This document shows positions 60,115 to 64,000 of a stretch of 64,000 bases of DNA, piece by piece; position 1 is the stretch's first letter; every line of letters begins with the position of its first letter. This DNA is from Flavobacterium limnosediminis JC2902 (GTDB lineage Bacteria > Bacteroidota > Bacteroidia > Flavobacteriales > Flavobacteriaceae), in assembly GCF_000498535.1 (NCBI RefSeq), contig NZ_AVGG01000007.1, forward strand, positions 248,001-312,000. The letters run 5' to 3'. The position numbers and the translations under genes are program-made. Below the pieces are notes generated by a model that had not been told where the DNA came from, did not search any database, and was given only the letters and a program-made list of their open reading frames with translations.

Positions 60115-61390
60115 ATTGCAATAACGAGGCCAGTTCTTTAGTCAGGTTCTTGCGACTGTACTGCTGTAAACCTACCGGATACACTTTTAAATTGTTCTCT
60201 AAATACAAATTAAAGTAATTCAGAAGAATTTCTTTTACTTTTTCTTTTTCATCGTACAACGCAAAAACACCGGTATTGGTTTGTTTGAGGATTACAGAAA
60301 AATCGGCGTCTTTAGGTCCGATAGCCAGAATTGGTCGTTCGGAAACCATATATTCAAATAATTTCCCCGGAATGATGCTTTTCGTGGCTTCTGAATCAAT
60401 TTCAATAAGCAGTAAAACCTGTGATTTTCGTTGGTGTTCCAATGCTTCCTGATGCGAAACATAGCCGAGATTATTCACATATTCTGATAATTTAAATTCG
60501 GAAATCGTATCCAAAACTTCCTGACTGACAGCACCGATCAGTTTCAATTCGAAGCGGGCCTGGAAACTGTCGTTTTCTTGAATCAACTCGTTCAAAGCTT
60601 TCCATAAAACCCTTGGGTTTCGTTCCGATAAAAACGAACCAATGTGCGCTACAGTGAATTTTTCGTCCAACGGTTGTCGGCTAATATTCTCAACATCATA
60701 GCCATTGGTAATTACATGAATCGGTTTTGAGGTGATGGCTTCGAATTCCTTTTTGGTCGTCGGACTGGTTACCAACAGAAAATCGGCTGAATTCATTACT
60801 TCCGATTCTAATTTTTTATGTTTTTTTTCAGAGGAAGCCGATAATTTCAGTTCTTTATGATAACCGATGGTTGTCCACGGGTCACGGAAATCGGCGATCC
60901 ATTTTACATTGCATTGCTGCTTTAATTGCAATCCTATCAAATGCAAACTGTGTGGTGGTCCGGTCGTGATTATGGTTTCGATTCCGTTTTCCTGAATGTA
61001 CTTTTTCAGATATTTCACCGATGGTTTTACCCACAGAACTCTGGCATCCGGGATAAACAGATTTCCCCGAACCCAAAGTAGCATCTTCTGAAGGAACGAT
61101 TGCTTTTTCTTATTCGGAATAATTCCGGAACTGATTTTTTCAGTACTCTTTTTTGAAAATACCGAAGCCCAGGCATACGGCTCAATGATTTTCTTTTTGA
61201 GGATGGTCACCTTTTCGGAAACTTCACCTGATAAGTTTTCATCCAATAAAGGATAGGTCGGATTCTCCGGAATGTAAACGATGGGTTCGATACCAAAATC
61301 CGGCAAGTACTTCACAAATTTTAACCAACGCTGCACGCCGGGACCGCCTGCGGGTGGCCAGTAATATGTTATAATGAGTACTTTTTTCAT
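60113..61390 (-). CDS. GT4-type glycosyltransferase
   Basis: A 425-residue GT-B fold enzyme. The N-terminal half starts MKKVLIITYYWPPAGGPGVQR and contains TGPPHSLHLIGLQL and WIADFRDPW, typical of GT4-like flavobacterial enzymes. In the C-terminal half, FTVAHIGSFLSERNPRVLW begins the nucleotide-sugar domain and SIIPGKLFEYMVSERPILAIGP carries the conserved glycine and the glutamate (KLFEYM) that holds the ribose. The gene begins 1 base after fluC, and its likely substrate is an envelope polysaccharide. Final gene of its operon. Confidence 0.88.
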   Translation of the reverse strand: MKKVLIITYYWPPAGGPGVQRWLKFVKYLPDFGIEPIVYIPENPTYPLLDENLSGEVSEKVTILKKKIIEPYAWASVFSKKSTEKISSGIIPNKKKQSFLQKMLLWVRGNLFIPDARVLWVKPSVKYLKKYIQENGIETIITTGPPHSLHLIGLQLKQQCNVKWIADFRDPWTTIGYHKELKLSASSEKKHKKLESEVMNSADFLLVTSPTTKKEFEAITSKPIHVITNGYDVENISRQPLDEKFTVAHIGSFLSERNPRVLWKALNELIQENDSFQARFELKLIGAVSQEVLDTISEFKLSEYVNNLGYVSHQEALEHQRKSQVLLLIEIDSEATKSIIPGKLFEYMVSERPILAIGPKDADFSVILKQTNTGVFALYDEKEKVKEILLNYFNLYLENNLKVYPVGLQQYSRKNLTKELASLLQ

Positions 61391-61391
61391 A

Positions 61392-61763
61392 TTATAGTTT
61401 AGAAATCATCAATCCGCCCCAGGTAGCTGCCAATCCCAGAACCACGCTTAAACCGATATATAAAAAAGCGGTTCCCGATTGATTTGCCTGAAACAACTGG
61501 ACATTTTCGTTTGAAAAAGTTGAAAAAGTCGTGTAACCTCCACAAAATCCTGTTACCAGAAAGAATTTCAGATCGGGATGCGTAACATCATTTTTCTCCA
61601 ACCATCCCAAAAACAATCCGATCAGAAAACAACCTAAAACATTGGTAATAAACGTAGCATACGGAAAATACAACTGAAAAAAACGATTCACAAATTGAGA
61701 AGTCAGGTAACGAAAAACGCTGCCTAAACCTCCACCCAATGCTATTAACAGAATCGTTCTCAA
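61392..61763 (-). CDS. fluC: fluoride channel FluC / CrcB
   Basis: A 123-residue protein of four membrane segments, half of the dimeric fluoride channel. Family marks are GGGLGSVFRYL near the start, the Asn in FITNVLGCFLIGLFLGW and GFCGGYTTFSTFSNE, with the Phe pair that lines the pore. It relieves cytoplasmic fluoride. It lies in an operon with a YfhO protein and a glycosyltransferase; no fluoride riboswitch is visible upstream, so expression is probably constitutive. Confidence 0.95.
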   Translation of the reverse strand: MRTILLIALGGGLGSVFRYLTSQFVNRFFQLYFPYATFITNVLGCFLIGLFLGWLEKNDVTHPDLKFFLVTGFCGGYTTFSTFSNENVQLFQANQSGTAFLYIGLSVVLGLAATWGGLMISKL

Positions 61764-61778
61764 TATTTTTTCGCTTTT

Positions 61779-61820
61779 TCTTGTCTCTTGCTTCTTATCT
61801 CTTGCTTCTTACTTCTCGCC
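61779..61820. repeat. dispersed repeat, CTTGTCTCTTGCTTCTTATC type
   Basis: Two successive CTTG(T)CTCTTGCTTCTTA units in the gap between the YfhO and fluC genes. This is the reverse complement of the words at 23576-23612. Confidence 0.6.
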
Positions 61821-61821
61821 C

Positions 61822-64000
61822 CTACTTCTGCTCTTTTCTCTTTCTCATCTCAGCAAAAACACCAAAACCAAGCAATAACAACATTCCGATAAAACTGAAT
61901 AGTGAAATCATACTTCCGGTTTTAACTACTTGCGGTTGGAATTTGAATTCGATCGTGTGTTTTCCGGCTGGAACGTTAATCGCTCTCAACACGTAATCGG
62001 CGCAGAAAATATCAGTTTCTTTACCGTCTATTGTTGCAATCCATCCTTTCGGATAATAGATTTCCGAGAAAACAGCCAATCCAGCATTTGTATTGTTTGA
62101 CGTATATTTTAAATAATTCGGCTTGTAAACGTTTAACTGAATGGTTGCCAAACTGTCTTTTGCGAACAAAGTCGTTTTCACTGCCCCTGCAAAATCTTTC
62201 TGGTTCACAATTGCAGTTTTCTTTGTATCCAGTTTATCCAGTGCTTTCATTTCCTCATCGGCTGAATTCACCAACTTGACTTCATTCACAAACCAAGCAT
62301 TGCCGTTGGCATTCGGATTAACCATCGGTACGTCTTGTCTTTGCTCGTCTTTCTGAATGATGTATTTCACATTCAGCATGTTCAGTACATTGATATTATT
62401 CTTTTCTATCTGATAATCATACAACTGCTCAATACGTCTTGGTCTTACTGCACTGTAACCTGATAATGATTTATGGAAATAGGATGTTCTGGCCTGCAGT
62501 CTGCCTTCTATTTCATAAACACGAAAGTGTGCCGTATCCTGTAAAATATGTTGATCTGCCGGAGTCGGTTCGAACGGAATATCCGCTTGACGGGCAGAAA
62601 TGAAACTATCATTGTTGACATAATTTTTATCTACGAAGAACAAATCACCCACCATTAAAACACCAACGATGATTATGGCTGTAAGTTCCGATACCTTATT
62701 TTTGATGAAGAACCAAAGCGTTCCTGCAGCCAACAGAATCAATATTCCCGAACGCATTAAATCGGACGTGTACATTGCCTGACGCTGTTCTTTTAACGCT
62801 TGTACGAACGGACCTCCCATTTCGCCATAGGCCTGCAGATACATACTGTCGCTTCCACCACTGAAACTGAACATTCCTTTACAAATGAAAAGCAACACAA
62901 AAACACCCAATGCCGTTGCTGCCGACATCCATAAACCTCTAAATCGTTCTTTTTCCTCCGCTTTAAAAAAGGCCTGCAGCCCTAAAATAGCCATCACTGG
63001 CATACATAATTCCAATACTACCTGAATAGAGGAAACAGCACGGAATTTATCGTACATAGGTACATAATCAATGAAGAAATCGGTCAGCATCGGGAAATTT
63101 TTACCCCAGGAAAGCAGTAGCGATAAAATGGCACCACCTAAAAAGGCATACTTAATTTTTCGTTTGTCGATGAACATGCCAAGTACAAACAAGAAGAAAA
63201 CAATGGCTCCGATATAAGCGGGAGCTGCAACTATAGGCTGATCTCCCCAATAGGTTGGCACCGATGAAGCGAATTCTTTTGCTTCTGTTGGAGAAGCGCC
63301 TTGTCCTGATACAAATTCATACATTGGTGAATCTTCCCCAACATTTTCATTATTCGAACCACCAAATAAACGTGGTGAAATTAAATTTAAACTTTCTGCT
63401 ATTCCGTAACTGTATTCCGTGATATAATAATATGGCATTGATGACGTTGTCTGATTCTTAGAGCCATCCGGATTGAAAGTCAGCTCGCTTTTGCCTCTCA
63501 TACTGAAATCGGCATATTCGGTCGTTGCCATTAAGTTCGTTGCATTGGCCCCTATAGCCAAAACAGCGGCTAAAGCAAATATCCCCGAGGTGATTCCGAT
63601 ACTTTTGAAATCTTTGTTTCTGATGTACTGGATAATGAAAAATGCTGCAATCATCAATAATAAAAACAACAAGTAGTATGTCATCTGGAAATGATTTGCA
63701 TTTATTTCAAAAGCAACAGCTATCATTGTTAGCAATCCACCAGCAATATATCGTTTCTGATACACCATGATTACACCCGCCACTACCATCGGCATATAGG
63801 CAATCGCATGGGCTTTGGCGTTGTGTCCAACGCCCAGAATAATTATCATATAAGTGGAAAAACCGAAAGCAAGTGCCCCAAAAAAGGCCTTGAGATTGTC
63901 TACTTTTAAAGACTTCAGCAAAATGAAAAATCCAATAAAATAAAGGAACAGATAATCCGCAGGACGCGGTAAAAAACGAATAAAATTATCAAGTTGTTTG
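61822..64000 (-). CDS. YfhO-family membrane protein (N-terminus cut by window)
   Basis: The frame stays open to the right edge, so the true start is beyond 64000. The visible 726 residues contain about ten membrane segments up to residue 450, then a soluble extracytoplasmic part and a last membrane segment at the end (residues ISLFSFIGMLLLLGFGVF). The conserved features are HAKAHAIAYMP near the window edge, and in the soluble part KSLSGYSAVRPRRIEQLYDY and FSEIYYPKGWIATIDGKETDIFCADYVLRAINVPAGKHTIEFKF. YfhO proteins belong to the GT-C-like glycosyltransferase clan and may add sugars to envelope polymers. First gene of the operon with fluC and the glycosyltransferase. Confidence 0.9.
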   Translation of the reverse strand, partial: KQLDNFIRFLPRPADYLFLYFIGFFILLKSLKVDNLKAFFGALAFGFSTYMIIILGVGHNAKAHAIAYMPMVVAGVIMVYQKRYIAGGLLTMIAVAFEINANHFQMTYYLLFLLLMIAAFFIIQYIRNKDFKSIGITSGIFALAAVLAIGANATNLMATTEYADFSMRGKSELTFNPDGSKNQTTSSMPYYYITEYSYGIAESLNLISPRLFGGSNNENVGEDSPMYEFVSGQGASPTEAKEFASSVPTYWGDQPIVAAPAYIGAIVFFLFVLGMFIDKRKIKYAFLGGAILSLLLSWGKNFPMLTDFFIDYVPMYDKFRAVSSIQVVLELCMPVMAILGLQAFFKAEEKERFRGLWMSAATALGVFVLLFICKGMFSFSGGSDSMYLQAYGEMGGPFVQALKEQRQAMYTSDLMRSGILILLAAGTLWFFIKNKVSELTAIIIVGVLMVGDLFFVDKNYVNNDSFISARQADIPFEPTPADQHILQDTAHFRVYEIEGRLQARTSYFHKSLSGYSAVRPRRIEQLYDYQIEKNNINVLNMLNVKYIIQKDEQRQDVPMVNPNANGNAWFVNEVKLVNSADEEMKALDKLDTKKTAIVNQKDFAGAVKTTLFAKDSLATIQLNVYKPNYLKYTSNNTNAGLAVFSEIYYPKGWIATIDGKETDIFCADYVLRAINVPAGKHTIEFKFQPQVVKTGSMISLFSFIGMLLLLGFGVFAEMRKRKEQK

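Noticed and set aside
61700..61821. Fluoride riboswitch for fluC
   Set aside because: The gap upstream of fluC is only about 58 bases of repeat sequence with no pseudoknot-like fold.

Overview
The window looks like a chromosome segment of a member of the Flavobacteriaceae (Bacteroidota), close to Flavobacterium. It is AT-rich, and its promoters follow the Bacteroidota pattern TTTG-N18/19-TAnnTTTG instead of the E. coli -35/-10 form. Starts mostly lack a Shine-Dalgarno sequence. One secreted peptidase carries a type IX secretion C-terminal sorting domain. Gene content (single-domain DUFs of the family, bacillithiol deacetylase BshB1, menaquinone genes, YfhO and LTA-synthase-like membrane proteins) fits the same group. 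The species cannot be named from the sequence alone.

Left edge, 1-5054: the right-hand end of an integrated mobile element. It holds the C-terminal part of a large polyvalent protein (ArdC-type ssDNA-binding remnant, zincin metallopeptidase, RecA-like ATPase), a small lysine-rich protein, a membrane-anchored coiled-coil protein of unknown function and a tyrosine recombinase. The recombinase gene abuts the 3' end of a tRNA-His(GTG) gene at 5055-5129, the classic arrangement of an element integrated into a tRNA. The other end and the second attachment site lie outside the window.

5192-17040: core chromosome. A minus-strand operon (hotdog thioesterase, isochorismate-synthase-like protein, bshB1) is followed by two lipoprotein genes, a full-length purL with a textbook promoter and terminators on both sides, a DUF3667 membrane protein, and a minus-strand pair encoding a membrane-anchored protein phosphatase and an LTA-synthase-family sulfatase-fold enzyme.

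17470-25946: a fatty-acid beta-oxidation locus: long-chain acyl-CoA ligase, MarR regulator, 3-hydroxyacyl-CoA dehydrogenase/enoyl-CoA hydratase, thiolase and acyl-CoA dehydrogenase. A stray four-helix-bundle (S23/IVS-type) gene sits between the last two. A palindrome TATGCATGCATA at the marR promoter and a related site upstream of the ligase gene are candidate operators.

26272-36955: S9 peptidase, a divergent pair (dicluster ferredoxin / LuxC-like acyl-CoA reductase), a small HAD phosphatase with serC and serA, several small DUF proteins, lipoprotein MsrA, a LolD-type ABC ATPase and a TIGR02757 protein.

37088-41376: a tightly coupled four-gene operon (HEAT-repeat membrane protein, processive GT2 synthase, TPR plus outer-membrane-barrel protein of the YaiO type, single-domain response regulator). 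This looks like a compact envelope-spanning exopolysaccharide system and is the most interesting functional unit here.

41504-64000: DEAD-box helicase, a BatA/VWA membrane protein coupled to a dihydroorotase-like protein that has lost its metal-binding His-x-His, small hydrolases, a conserved protein of unknown function, Bcp peroxiredoxin, an endonuclease III without iron-sulfur cysteines, an ECF sigma factor followed by a 47-residue protein, uvrA, an outer-membrane barrel, a type-IX-secreted M28 peptidase, a VOC protein, a secreted protein of unknown function, and a minus-strand group of glycosyltransferase, FluC fluoride channel and YfhO protein, the last truncated by the window edge.

Intergenic regions contain several families of dispersed low-complexity or inverted repeats (AAGCAAGAGACAAG-like words, ACTGATTACTGA-like words, CCACGAATTACAC inverted repeats), treated separately under findings.
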